Shown here: positions 23,263 through 33,975 of the stretch, one piece after another
Layout of the letters: every line of letters begins with the position of its first letter
How positions within the stretch are numbered: position 1 is the stretch's first letter
NCBI RefSeq assembly: GCF_003265705.1
Contig: NW_020313057.1
Span: forward strand, 7,738,450 to 7,802,449
Length of the DNA: 64,000 bases
From: Callorhinus ursinus
Taxonomy: Eukaryota > Chordata > Mammalia > Carnivora > Otariidae
Reading direction: 5' to 3'
Program-made: the position numbers and the translations under genes
Notes under the pieces: model-generated
What the model was told of the DNA's origin: nothing
Databases searched by the model: none
What the model saw: only the letters and a program-made list of their open reading frames with translations

Positions 23263-23999
23263 TTACCTATAACAATAAATTTAAAAAATAACCACAGTCT
23301 CATTTGCTAGGTTCAGGTCTTTCGGCTTCAACTGATATTTCTTGCAGCCCTCCTGCCTTAAGATTCAGTATGAACACATATTGGCTGAATAGAGATGGTT
23401 TAAATGATAGATAATAATATTCTCATCCTCTCTACTTCTCAGACACTGGCCTGATTTCCTGGAAAGACCTCTTGAATTCTCTCTTCCCTTAGTGAGATCT
23501 TTCACAGCACAGTCCTCCATTCTTTGGGTAACTAGACTCTACTTAGACCCAACCACCTGTCTAGTAAATGTGCCCTAGACCAGAAAAATAATTCAGCGTA
23601 AGCTCTTGCTGAGACCCCTATAATGTACAGAAGTATTTGCTTTCTTCTTAATAGTGGACATTTTATTTTTTAAAAATTCAAATGGGTATGAATAAAAAAA
23701 TCTCATGAAAGTGTATTGAAATATTAACTTTTTTTCCTGCTTTGTTTTTCCTATCTATGCTTCTTAATTTGGGGACAATTTCATTTTTCAATGAAAGTTT
23801 TCACAGAATTAATTCTATCATGAGTGGTAGCAGTAGGGAGTGAAAGCCAGAATTCTAAACAGGAAAGCAAGGAAATTTGAAATCTTTTCTATGTGAAGAA
23901 TAAAGTAGAAATATGATGTCAAGTATATAGAAAGAGACTCTCCCAGTGCCAAGTTTAGCCAAAGAAAATACTTTATAATATGACTTCTGCCTCTGTCCT
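23263..23999. other. Unassigned sequence
   Basis: No gene or named repeat recognised. Confidence 0.45.
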
Positions 24000-24350
24000 G
24001 CAGCCAGAGTCCTGCGCCTCCTCCCCCAGACCTTGCTCCAACTATACTAAGCTCAGCTATTCTTCAGAAAGCATGCTGTTCCCTTTACAAATCATGCCAT
24101 TCCTTGTCAAACTTTCTCTTTTCTTCCCCAAATACTTTTATATCAGTTCTTCCTAGAACCCTAGCCTCCAGTTGAAGTTAATTATCCATTCCTCATATTT
24201 TCATGGCATACCTCATGGCATACCAGGCCACGCCACTAATCACACTCGGTTATAATTTTTTAAATTTTTTGCTGCATTGCTATTAGAAGATAAGCTTCTT
24301 GCGGATAGTGATTATGTCTAATTATCTTTAATGCCCTCCCCCCCAGCGAC
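24000..24350 (+). mobile_element. L2 fragment
   Basis: GCATGCTGTTCCCTTTACAA near 24072, then AGAAGATAAGCTTCTTGCGG near 24284 and ATAGTGATTATGTCTAATTA follow the order of L2 3'-terminal sequence. Diverged, edges approximate. Confidence 0.65.
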
Positions 24351-24619
24351 TAGCATACCACCCACACCTACCAAGTCACGTTCAGTTACTGGGAACTTTT
24401 TCTTGCAATGTCCACCTTTCTGGTAATGGCCTTTTCTATTGTGTTAGTGGTAAAGTCAGAAGGAATTTTTGCACGGCCTCATTTCCCTATGGTTGCATCT
24501 CCAACTGTTCACATTACATCCCTGAAGAGCAGCCCTCATGTACTTAAAGAACTTCCTCTTTTCCACATCTTCTTCTCCTTTAATGATCCTTGTTCCTTGA
24601 CATTAATTTCTACGAGCAG

Positions 24620-25075
24620 TCCAATGTGAGGACAGTCCTTCATCCTTGGCCCTCCCCTGGACTCGCCCATCTCATGTGTCAGTCTGATCAGCCCATAGTC
24701 CCCAGGGAATCATGCAAACAGGAATCTAGGTGTTGCTATGAAGGGGTTTTATAGATGGGATTAACATCTACAACTACTTTAAGTAAGCAGGTATTCCTCA
24801 CTAATTTGGACCTGATCCAAAAAGTTGAAAGAACTTAATTATAGAACTCAGGTTTCCATGAGGAAGAAAAAAATTCCACCTGTGGACAGAAGCTTCATCT
24901 CCTGCCCAAGAGTTTCTATTCTTTCTGACAGCCTGCCCTCTGGATTTTGGACTGGCTTAGCTAATCTTTACAATCATGTAAGCCAGTTCTTTCAATCTGT
25001 CTCTCTCTCTTTCTGTCCATCCATTTACCTGGGTCCTTTTCTCTGGTGGAACCCTGACTGATATAATCACATTGA
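24620..25075 (+). mobile_element. Possible ancient LTR-type repeat
   Basis: AATCATGCAAACAGGAATCT, TTTTGGACTGGCTTAGCTAA, then TCTGGTGGAACCCTGACTGA resemble an old LTR whose 3' end reads GGAGAACCCTGACTAATA. Short open frames inside (24408-24629, 24825-25061) are not genes. Family not determined. Confidence 0.45.
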
Positions 25076-25971
25076 ATCCTGGGTGAAATGTACCTTAGAG
25101 CATACACATGACTATAAACATGGGTGCTGGCTTTTTTCGCATACCTTCTCCAGCTGATCTGACCTTAAGAAGCTAACCTCGGTGGGCTCTATCAATAAGG
25201 CTCTATCCTCTGTGTGCAGGTTGAATTCATCCCAGAATAGATGCTGGCAGCAGACCCGAGGTTAGCAGGAGGAAGAAGTTGGGGTAATTATTCGTACAGC
25301 TTCTTTGCAGCTGAGCCAAAATTTGGTGTTCCTCCACCGAGGCCATGACTTCTGTAATAAGGCCATCTTCTACAGCTCCTCTTCCCCCCCCCATTTGTAC
25401 CTCCATGTTTAGGGGTCATAGTGACTCCCTGATATTACTAGTAACAGGGTGATGCACCATCCCAAATTGATTTCCGTAAAGCCTGCCCACCCCTTTTCAA
25501 ATAGATTTTCAGAATGGTCTCTCAAGTCACCACATTTGAGCAGTCCATCTGCTTCCTGCCTGGCCTGCTACATCAAGAATGCATGAAAGTTGCCTACATT
25601 ATCCCTGATCACCCAGCCTCTGCTAATACAACCACACAGGGCAAGTATTAAGAGCAGATGCGATGCGAGTGACTTGAAAGCATGAGCCTGACTACAAATC
25701 GAGAGAATACACACAGAACCCCATCACCCTGAAGATATGCCATGTTAGCAATAAAGAAAAAGGTAGCAAGTGATAAAATTAGGTTTATTTGATCCTCTAT
25801 CTACCCTAAGAGGACAAGAAAAAAAAAAGTAACTAAATTACAAATAATCCTCTGGAAGAGTTTAAAGGACCATTGCTGAAATAAACATATCATATATCTC
25901 CTCTGAAACAAAGTATCTTAACTTTGTAACTTAAACATTTCCATCCAGGAATTTCAAAGCAGCTTTTCAAT
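25076..25971. other. Unassigned sequence
   Basis: No gene or named repeat recognised over about 0.9 kb. Confidence 0.45.
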
Positions 25972-25983
25972 GCAAAAGACCAA

Positions 25984-26180
25984 GGTGCCTGGGTGGCTCA
26001 GTTGGTTGGGCGACTGCCTTCGGCTCGGGTCATGATCCTGGAGTCCCGGGATCCAGTCCCACGTCGGGCTCCCTGCTGAGCAGGGAGTCTGCTTCTCCCT
26101 CTGACCCTCTTCCCTCTCATGCTCTCTATCTCTCATTCTCTCTCTCTCTCAAATAAATAAATAAAATCTTAAAGAAAAAA
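25984..26180 (+). mobile_element. Can-SINE
   Basis: Head GGTGCCTGGGTGGCTCAGTT, GGGTCATGATCCTGGAGTCC, CT-rich body, AAATAAATAAATAAAATCTT tail. The flanks AAAAGACCAAGG and AAAAGACAAGG (from 26181) act as an imperfect target-site duplication. Confidence 0.95.
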
Positions 26181-26189
26181 AAAAGACAA

Positions 26190-26914
26190 GGGCATCAGAC
26201 CAAATCTGGGCCTCTAGACTGACAACAGACTCCTTATGTAACTACAGAGACTACCTTATGTTTTAAGGCAATTTTTAAATCATTTTTACAATGTGCGCTA
26301 TGTTAAATACCACAGTTGTCAGTTCATTTCATCATCATTAGTCTTTCTTAATGCTACAAATAAAAATGATCAAGTTTCTCAATTCCTTCTTAAAATTGTG
26401 TCTAGTTTATCCTGCATTCTTGCCAGGAATCAAAGAAAGGAGAAGCAGTTAATATATCTTGAGGCCTCTTAAGTGCGATATTTCTTGACCAACTAGCAAC
26501 ATTTTAAGAACTCAGTTTATTACGAAGATTTCTCAATGGAAAAATATAATAATAAATAATGATCTAAGACATTATACTCATAGCATTTAGAGTTATTGAA
26601 AGCATTGCTTGAGATCCTTTTAATGTTCTACAATAAATCGAATGTAAAAGGTTAAGTAAGCAAATCACAATTGTACATAAACATTTGCATTAACTATTTA
26701 AAAGCATCTGACTCCCTTTAACAGTTTAGAACTTAAAGATTTTAGGCACTATTGATTTTAAAACAAGACCTCTTACACCAAAATATATGGCATCAGACAA
26801 GTTTATGTGCCAAATTCTATAATATGGACTTTACCTTTCACAGTATTATATTTTATATTCCTAAATAAAGGTTTGAAAATCTTTGAGTTTGGTTCAGAAA
26901 GATTAGTTCTAGGT
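26190..26914. other. Unassigned AT-rich sequence
   Basis: No gene or named repeat recognised. Confidence 0.45.
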
Positions 26915-27010
26915 CATTTCTGAACATGCTTTATGTGCCAGAAACTTTGCTGAGCTTGAAAACACTTGGGAATAAAAATATAAAAAGCTAGACACACAGA
27001 CATATAAGCA
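26915..27010 (-). mobile_element. Possible L2/MIR-type fragment (antisense)
   Basis: CTTTATGTGCCAGAAACTTT followed by CTTGGGAATAAAAATATAAA resembles the complement of an L2-type 3' end (ATGTGCCAGGCACTGTGCT, then GGGGATACAAAGAT). Low certainty. Confidence 0.45.
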
Positions 27011-27589
27011 AACAATTTCAGTTCAAGTCAATGACTGTTCTTGATGGTGCATGTCACAAAGCGAGGACACCATGTGCACATTTGGATCTGTGCCTGCCTG
27101 AGAGAGGCAGGGAAGACTTTACAGCATGGGGGCAACAGAACCAAGACAAAGAATGATGTGGAGTTGGCCAGGAAGGAGAGTGGAGAAAGATACTCAAATA
27201 GCTATCAGCTATCATCCACATACTAACATCTCTGCAAAGTGTATCTTCAGCTCAAGTGTATCTGCTGCTTCAACACTCATATCCAATTGCCAACAGGATG
27301 TCTCTATTTAGATGTCCCAGTGAAACCTCAAATTTGCTATGTCTCTATCTAGTCTCTCTATAACCTGTTCCTTCTCTGGTTTTCTCCATATCAGTAAATG
27401 CTGAACAAGCAACACTGTTGGATATTAGCTTTGAATCCCTAAATGCTTCATATCTCCTATTGAATGAGTTACCAAACTTAGCCAATTCTGCATGTGTTAT
27501 TTCTTCTAAGACATGCAGTTCTTTTCTCCTTACGTTTTGGTTCAAGTCTTCACATCTTCTCCCTTGAAATATTACAGCAATATCTTAAT
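27011..27589. other. Unassigned sequence
   Basis: No gene or named repeat recognised. Two overlapping open frames near 27041-27311 are near chance length. Confidence 0.45.
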
Positions 27590-28075
27590 TGGTCATTCTG
27601 CCTCCATCAGTGTCTTTCTGTTGTGTTCTCCACACTACCAGTGAAGCTGCCTCTCTGAAAAATGCATTTGATGACATCTCTCCCCTGTTTGAAGTCCTTG
27701 AGTGAATTCTCATGGTAGCTGAAACCATAGCATAAAAAGCCCTTCAGGACCTGAATTCCCCCACCTTTCTCCTTTCCATCTCTGTACTTCAGAGGTGTAA
27801 ATGTTCTACTAATCTGAGTGACCTTGAAATCTCTTTCCATCTGTAACTAAATTCTTTTTGCCTTTCAAAATTCTATTCTGGTGCCACTCTTTCCAGGAGG
27901 ACTCTTCCAATCTGTATCCCATAATTCATACTCTCCTTCCCATGAAGACCCTCCCTCTCTATGCTCCTCAAGCAACTCAAGGTGGTCACACTGCCTTTGA
28001 ACTGTCTCTTTTCGGTTCTCTTTCCCTTATTAGACTTTGAGCCCTAAGGTACATCTTGACCATTTCAGAAGTAAA
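27590..28075 (+). mobile_element. L2 fragment
   Basis: CTCTCCCCTGTTTGAAGTCC near 27678, AAAAGCCCTTCAGGACCTGA near 27736, then TTATTAGACTTTGAGCCCTA near 28027 follow the L2 3' half in order. Worn, but collinear over about 480 bp. Confidence 0.65.
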
Positions 28076-28439
28076 TATACTGGTTACAACAGCTGGTAAA
28101 TAGTCATTTTTTTGGCAATATATTTTTTCACATAAAAAAATCTAGTTTTGTTTTCTATTAAGGAACTTAAATATGGGGTAACTTGTTGAAGTTTTTCATT
28201 TAAGGCAGCCGTGCTTTTTTTTTTTTTTTCACCTAGTGGCCACATAGTCCTTAAAAGAGTGCTATGAGAAATAAAAGAAATAAAAACTAGGTAAATGACA
28301 GCATTCTCCAAATTGAACATTTAGAAAATAAAATAAACATTTATTCTAAAAATAGGTATTGAGTATCTGTATTTTGGATGGTGTACCAGAACTGAAATTA
28401 CAACATTTAATAGAATAGCACACCATATACTCCATGAGT
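28076..28439. other. Unassigned sequence
   Basis: No gene or named repeat recognised; a T run at about 28215-28230. Confidence 0.45.
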
Positions 28440-28610
28440 TTGCATGAGTTTATATTGTTGTGTTTAGTGCTTAGAGACAAGTTACCTGAGTTTGACTTGG
28501 GATTCTTACACTTCCTCACTATGTCAACTGGTACCTCAGTTTTATTGTTCTGAAAGATATAGAGTAGGAACATGTATAATGAATTTAGAGTAATAGTATA
28601 ATGCCTTATG
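28440..28610 (+). mobile_element. Possible MIR fragment
   Basis: GAGTTTGACTTGGGATTCTT, CACTTCCTCACTATGTCAAC, GTACCTCAGTTTTATTGTTC resemble the MIR core in sense orientation. Low certainty. Confidence 0.45.
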
Positions 28611-29094
28611 GTTTATTAGAACTTTCACGTTCTTTATCTCATTTAAAGAAGCTTTCCCAGAATAACATTCTACTCTATTGAAATTTGATTACAAATTTAA
28701 ATATATTAATACATGTAAAGTTCTTAAAATACAGCAAATAGCATATTTTCCATAAATATTGATTATTATCAGTGCTGTTATTTGAAGCACAAATTGAGTC
28801 TATCTGTCCGGAACATATCACTAATGAGATTCCAGATCTAGCTCTTTGGTTTCTTCTCCACACAACTCAAAGGAACCCATATTGAGCTTCCAGTACAGCA
28901 CAAACTCTACTACTTTGCAGAAGAATCAGTATAGTAATATGTGAACAGAATGAGTGAGTGAATATGGCATTAATGACATCACTCTGTGAGAAAATACTGG
29001 TCATATGTTGATTTCTCTGAAAGACAACTTCAACTCCAGAGGATCTGGTTAAAAATTAGACATATGTCTAAAATAGGAAAATCGACAGAGAAAA
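28611..29094. other. Unassigned sequence
   Basis: No gene or named repeat recognised. Confidence 0.45.
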
Positions 29095-29560
29095 AAAGTC
29101 AGTTAGTTGCCCAGGGCTGGTGGGGGAGGGGAGGATGGTCAGCAAACAATAGGAAGTGACTGCTAATTGGGACAAGGATCTTTTCAGGAGTGAAAAAATG
29201 TTATAAAATTAGATTATGGCAACTGCATAACTGTAAATAAACTAAAACTCATTGAATTGTACACTTTATTTATTTTTAAAGATTTATTTATTTTTGAGAA
29301 AGGGAGAGACACAGAGAGAGAGAGTGAGTGGGGGGAGGGGCAGAGGGAGAGAAGAAAATCCCAAGCAGACTCCCCCCTGATTAGGGAGCCCCACCCCCAC
29401 AGGGGCATGATCTCAAGACCCTGAGATCATGACCTGAGCTGAAATCAAGAGTCTGATGCTTAACTGACTGAGCCACCCAGGCATCCCTGAACTGTACACT
29501 TTTAAAGGGTGAACTTCATGATAGGTACATTATAAATCAATAGGGTTGTTTTAAAAATGG
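29095..29560 (+). mobile_element. L1M 3' UTR fragment, split by a Can-SINE
   Basis: GTTGCCCAGGGCTGGTGGGG, GAGTGAAAAAATGTTATAAA, then (after the SINE) ACTTTTAAAGGGTGAACTTC follow an old L1M 3' UTR in sense orientation. The SINE at 29268-29487 divides it at the sequence GAATTGTACACTTT. Confidence 0.72.
29268..29487 (-). mobile_element. Can-SINE (antisense)
   Basis: Tail complement ATTTATTTTTAAAGATTTAT, GA block, CCCTGAGATCATGACCTGAG, head complement GAGCCACCCAGGCATCCC. The target-site duplication is TGAATTGTACACTTT (29253-29267) against TGAACTGTACACTTT (29489-29503). Confidence 0.95.
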
Positions 29561-31160
29561 AAAACTAAATTTGGAGACTTGGACATCACATCAAAGGAGT
29601 GAATGAATGAATTTGAGAGAACAACTAACACTGACAAGCATCATGTTATTTCCAAGGGGTAAGCAGACCTCTCTTTAAATTGCAACTTTTTTCCTTCTGG
29701 CTCGCTGAAGACCACGTAAAAAGAAAAAAATGCTGACTTAGTTCTAGGCTTATTTTTAGTAATTGTGTAAGGTGATCATTTTGATAAGCTAATTATACGT
29801 GACTGTCATCTAGTGGTAAAAAAGGTAACTGCTGCTATATTTTAAGTACATATAACTGTATTAGAATGACAATCTCATGCAGTAGTACTGCATTATAGAT
29901 TTCAAAACTCCTCCTGGGGTCCACCTCACTCAGCTCTCACAAAAGGGCTTTGAGATTTATATTATTATTATTATACCTATAGTGGAAAATGGTAATATAC
30001 AATATATAATATCTACCCTTGATCTGTCTCCCTAGTATCTACCCTATCTCCCTTTTGGCGGGTGGGGGGGGTAGGATTTGGGTATGATAATCACAGAAAG
30101 TTGACTTTCTTGTCACAGAAGTCAGCTTGGGACACCCAATGCCCGGATCCTCTTGTCTCAGGTGACAGCAAGAGCAGTAGCTTGTAGGTTGGGCGTGTGT
30201 CCCAAACTGACCCGGTCAAGATTTTCAAACATAGGTAATTAACAGAAGGTTCTTTTTCTCTTCAATCATAAGCTGTACATCTGTCAATCCAGAGCTGCCT
30301 ATGGACGTGTCTCCTTCTAGACGGTAAAGCTAATATTAGACAATATAACCGTGTTGCAGAGAAAATCAGAGAAAAGAGACACCCAATACAAACACTCGTG
30401 GAATCCAGTTTTAGGATCGTGGAGCTCCCTATGAGACAAACACTGTCCTTGTCATTCCTGTGGTGTAGTACCTGGCCAATAAGTTTACTTTTTCCTTAGG
30501 GTTCAACAAATTGGGTTTCTGTGGCTTGCAGTCAAACAGTTCCTTCCAATACGTATAAACGAAACATTGGCTTGGCTACATTAGCATACTAACAAGTGGC
30601 TTTTGAAGCTGAGATAGGCTCACAGATCTTCTATGACAAGTTTTGTGCTGTTTCCACCAAACCACGCTTTCCTAGAAGTATACTTTGATTATTATCATTA
30701 TCATTATTACTTGGCTTTTTAACATAAATTCTAGGACGTTCCATTGAGAAGTGGTATCTGCCTCCAAAAACGTCATTCTTACCTTGGCATTGATACATCA
30801 ACAAATACTATCATATGATTTATTCTCCCAACTTTTAGTTTTCTACTCATCCTCTATGTCCATGAGCCATTCCTTCTGACCCCAAACAGAGATAAAGTAA
30901 AGTAACCTTGCCTAAACTAGGTAAGGTGAGGTTTGCAGGCCCCTACTGCCATATCAAGAGAAGAGAGATCTTGCAAATATCCAAACAGTACACTTGATCA
31001 AAGATGTACATCCAGTGAAGTCCTCAACCCTCATTCCCAGACACTCAGGAAAACTGAACAACAATTCTGGATGACTGTGCCATTTGCCTGCTTCCTGTAT
31101 CTTGAATATGGATTTTTTTTTAAATTACTATTATATTTTCTCAAAATAGCGGACACTTTA
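29561..31160. other. Unassigned sequence
   Basis: About 1.6 kb without a recognised gene. Bases 29935-30010 (CTCACAAAAGGGCTTTGAGA then ATTATTATTATTATACC) might be a worn antisense MIR with a small ATT run. A frame at 30933-31319 ends inside the next SINE and is not supported as a gene. Confidence 0.45.
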
Positions 31161-31178
31161 AAGGTAGCCTATATACTC

Positions 31179-31333
31179 TGGAATGCCTGGGTGGCACAAT
31201 CGGTTGAGCGTCTGACTCTTGGTTTTAGCTGGGATCAGCATACAGTCTGCTTGAGACTTTCTGTCCCTCTGCCCGTCCTCCCTTCTCACCCACTGGCTCT
31301 CCCTCTCCAAAATAAGTAAATAAATTTTAGGGA
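31179..31333 (+). mobile_element. Can-SINE with internal deletion
   Basis: Head GGAATGCCTGGGTGGCACAA, GCGTCTGACTCTTGGTTTTA, then the body is joined early: the GATCGAGCCCC B-box segment is missing. Tail AAATAAGTAAATAAATTTTA. The target-site duplication is AAGGTAGCCTATATACTC (31161-31178) against AAAGGTAGCTTATACTC (31334-31350). Confidence 0.92.
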
Positions 31334-31789
31334 AAAGGTAGCTTATACTCATTTCTTGATTTTTTTACACAGTCTTCTCTCTGCCTATAATACAGACCTC
31401 AGATTCTGTTATTATGCTTTCAAGCCATCTAGCAATAATTCAGCTAACATCCAAAGTAGTTTTTAAGTCAAGGTTCAAGTTCAGCATCATGACTCCGGTT
31501 GTTATTTGGTACATATTGTTACAATGTTTACATGTTAACTTGTATGGAAGGTTCTCAGGCCAGAATTCTGACACTATTATCTTTGACATATAAACTATTT
31601 TGCAACTGGGATATCACCTTAACAATATGTTGAAGTAAGAATCCAGCTTACAAACAGAAAAAAATAAGGTGGCTTCTTCCCCAAGCTCATGTTAAAATTT
31701 TACTAAATAAATCCTGAATAGCTTGACTTCCATCATTGTTTATATTTAAATGTATCCATGAATTCCAGTTATCTTAAACCAATATGCTA

Positions 31790-32075
31790 TGATTATATCA
31801 ATAATTGGTCTATTTGTCTGTCCTTATGCCAATACCATGCTGTCTTGATAATTAGCTGTGTAGTAAGTTTTAAAACTGGAAAATAGAAGTCTTCCAATAT
31901 TGTTTCTCTTCAAGATTCTTTTGGCTATTCTGGGTCTTTTTCATTTCAATATGAATTTTAACCAGCTTTTCAATTTCTGCACAGAAGTTAGAAGTTTGGT
32001 AGAGACTATTTTGAATCTATAGACCAATTGTGGGAATATTGCCATTTTAACAATATTAAGTTAATAATACAGTAT
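31790..32075 (-). mobile_element. Ancient antisense L1M ORF2 fragment
   Basis: TCCTTATGCCAATACCATGC, GCTGTGTAGTAAGTTTTAAA, TCTTTTGGCTATTCTGGGTC near 31917 and ATATTGCCATTTTAACAATA near 32036 are the reverse complement of L1 ORF2 downstream of the reverse transcriptase. No frame survives. Confidence 0.82.
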
Positions 32076-33307
32076 CGATAATTAATAATAATTAATGGAA
32101 TTCAATTCAGTGACATATTATATTGTCATAAAACCTGTAATCAGAAATAAATATAAATATTTTAGTAATTCCCTGAAGGATACAGAGTCCCCTTTGCTAT
32201 AGTAACACTGTGGCCCACCAAGACCGAAATAAGCTTTAGTCAGGTTGCATTAGACTTTAGCTGATAGAAAAGAAATCTAAGAGTAGCTTTAAAAAAGAGG
32301 ATTCTCCTCCCCACAAAGAAAAACTGGGGAAAATCCTATTTATGCTGGTTCAGCCCTTCATGTATACCACTAGAGACCAAGATTTCTTTTTTTATGCCCC
32401 ACCATCCTTAGAATGTAGACTTGGATCCCATGCTCTTACTCTAAAGATTGCCAGATGAGAGGAAAAAGAAAAAAAAAAAAAAGCTAAGGGGCAGAGGGGG
32501 ACAAAAAAGGTGAAGGACTTTCACTTTTTATTCATGAAAATAAAACCTCCCCCCAAGATTTATGCCTACATCTCATTGTCCAAAACTGAGGCACATAGCC
32601 ACTTCTAGCTTTAAAGGAGACTCCCCAACTCTAGTTTCTAGATTTCATAACTTCAATAATAGAAACAGACAAAGGAGAAAAAGGTTGTAATTGAAAGTTG
32701 ATTTAGCCAATCCAGAGTCTGCCAAACTCACTCTTCAACGTGGTAGAAAGAACATAACTGTTTACCTTCTCTTTTCCCAAGATTTTCAATTAAAAAAAGT
32801 AAAACAAAAACTATAAGGAAACACATAAATCAATAATAGAGCTGGAAGAAGGAGGAGGAGGAAGGGGGTAAGGGCTTGGGAGAAGAAGAGGAAAAAGATC
32901 TACTAGCACTTCCTGAGGGATGGATGGACCACAGGAAGCCGAAGAGAGTGGAGTGAGTCAGAAACCAGAGTAGTAAAAACAGACCAACACAGAGAAAAAG
33001 GCTACCATGGTGATAAGAGCCTTTCTTCAGAAGGAACTCACAAGCCGCGGAATCACTTCAATAATGGTACACAAGCACAAAGAATCAGAGCCGCTCACAG
33101 GGTAGGTAAAGGGATAATTATTGAGAGGACTCTCCACCATGTCCTACCTTGTTTCCATGTACAAAATGGTGGCTGCAGAGTTTGTCCTCGGACTAAAGCA
33201 CAAAAAATGCTCTTTGAGCAAAATAAGAGATCTGTGGGAGGATGAGGAACCTTTAGGGTAGGCCTGGGAGTGGGAGATAAAAAAAGGTAACAGATAAGAA
33301 AATTTTG
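32076..33307. other. Unassigned sequence
   Basis: No gene or named repeat recognised. There are an A run at about 32467-32481 and a GGA-rich run at about 32848-32870. Confidence 0.45.
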
Positions 33308-33437
33308 GAACTGGGTGGCTCAGTCGGTTAAGCATCCCATTCTTGCTTTTGGCTCAGGTCTTGATCTCGTGGTGGTGAGTTCAAGCGCCATGTTGGGCCC
33401 CACATTGGGTGTGCAGCCTACTTAAAAGAAAAAAAAT
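33308..33437 (+). mobile_element. Short Can-SINE, older subfamily
   Basis: AACTGGGTGGCTCAGTCGGT, GCTTTTGGCTCAGGTCTTGA, then CCATGTTGGGCCCCACATTG and a direct jump to CTACTTAAAAG with a plain A tail. The CT-rich body is absent, as in an older short Can-SINE type. No clear target-site duplication seen. Confidence 0.87.
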
Positions 33438-33761
33438 CTGAACTCAGTACAGAGAAGGGAAACAGCAAGACAACCCTGGCTATTAATGAAATATGTTAAA
33501 ATTCTCCACGATGAATGTAAAGTTTCTGCAGTTATGCACTTTCCCAGATTCTTTCCCTACTTCTCACCCAGAAATCACCAGGGAAACCCAACTGTCCAGA
33601 GACTCCACCCTGAGCAGCAGGTGCAGCAGCTGGCTCTCTTTCAGAAGGTGTGTCTGAAGACCAGATTAGCATTCTTCAAGACAGAGCCAGGGAAATCTCC
33701 CAGGACACAGAAAAGAAGAGAAGGAACAAATGAGAGAAGAGTTAAGAATTGTAGAGACTAG

Positions 33762-33957
33762 GGGTTCCTGGGTGGCTCAGTCATTAAGCATCTGCCTTTG
33801 GCTCAGGTCATGATCCCGGGGTCCTGGGGTTGAGCCCCACATCAGGCTCCCTGCTCTGCGGGAGGCCTGCTTCTCCCTCTCCCTCTCCCCCTGCTTGTCT
33901 TCCCTCTCTCGCTGTGTCTCTCTCTGTCAAATAAATAAAATCTTAAAAAAAAAGAAG
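33762..33957 (+). mobile_element. Can-SINE
   Basis: Head GGGTTCCTGGGTGGCTCAGT, ATGATCCCGGGGTCCTGGGG, CT-rich body with CGCTGTGTCTCTCTCTGTCA and tail AATAAATAAAATCTTAAAAA. The target-site duplication is 18 bp with one mismatch: AAGAATTGTAGAGACTAG (33744-33761) and AAGAATGGTAGAGACTAG (33958-33975). Confidence 0.96.
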
Positions 33958-33975
33958 AAGAATGGTAGAGACTAG

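Noticed and set aside
30933..31319. A 128-codon open frame ending in a Can-SINE
   Set aside because: The last third is SINE sequence and the first part shows no known protein; a SINE-exonised exon cannot be supported without splice evidence.
33486..33761. A 91-codon open frame between two SINEs
   Set aside because: No recognisable domain and it runs into the target-site duplication of the next SINE.
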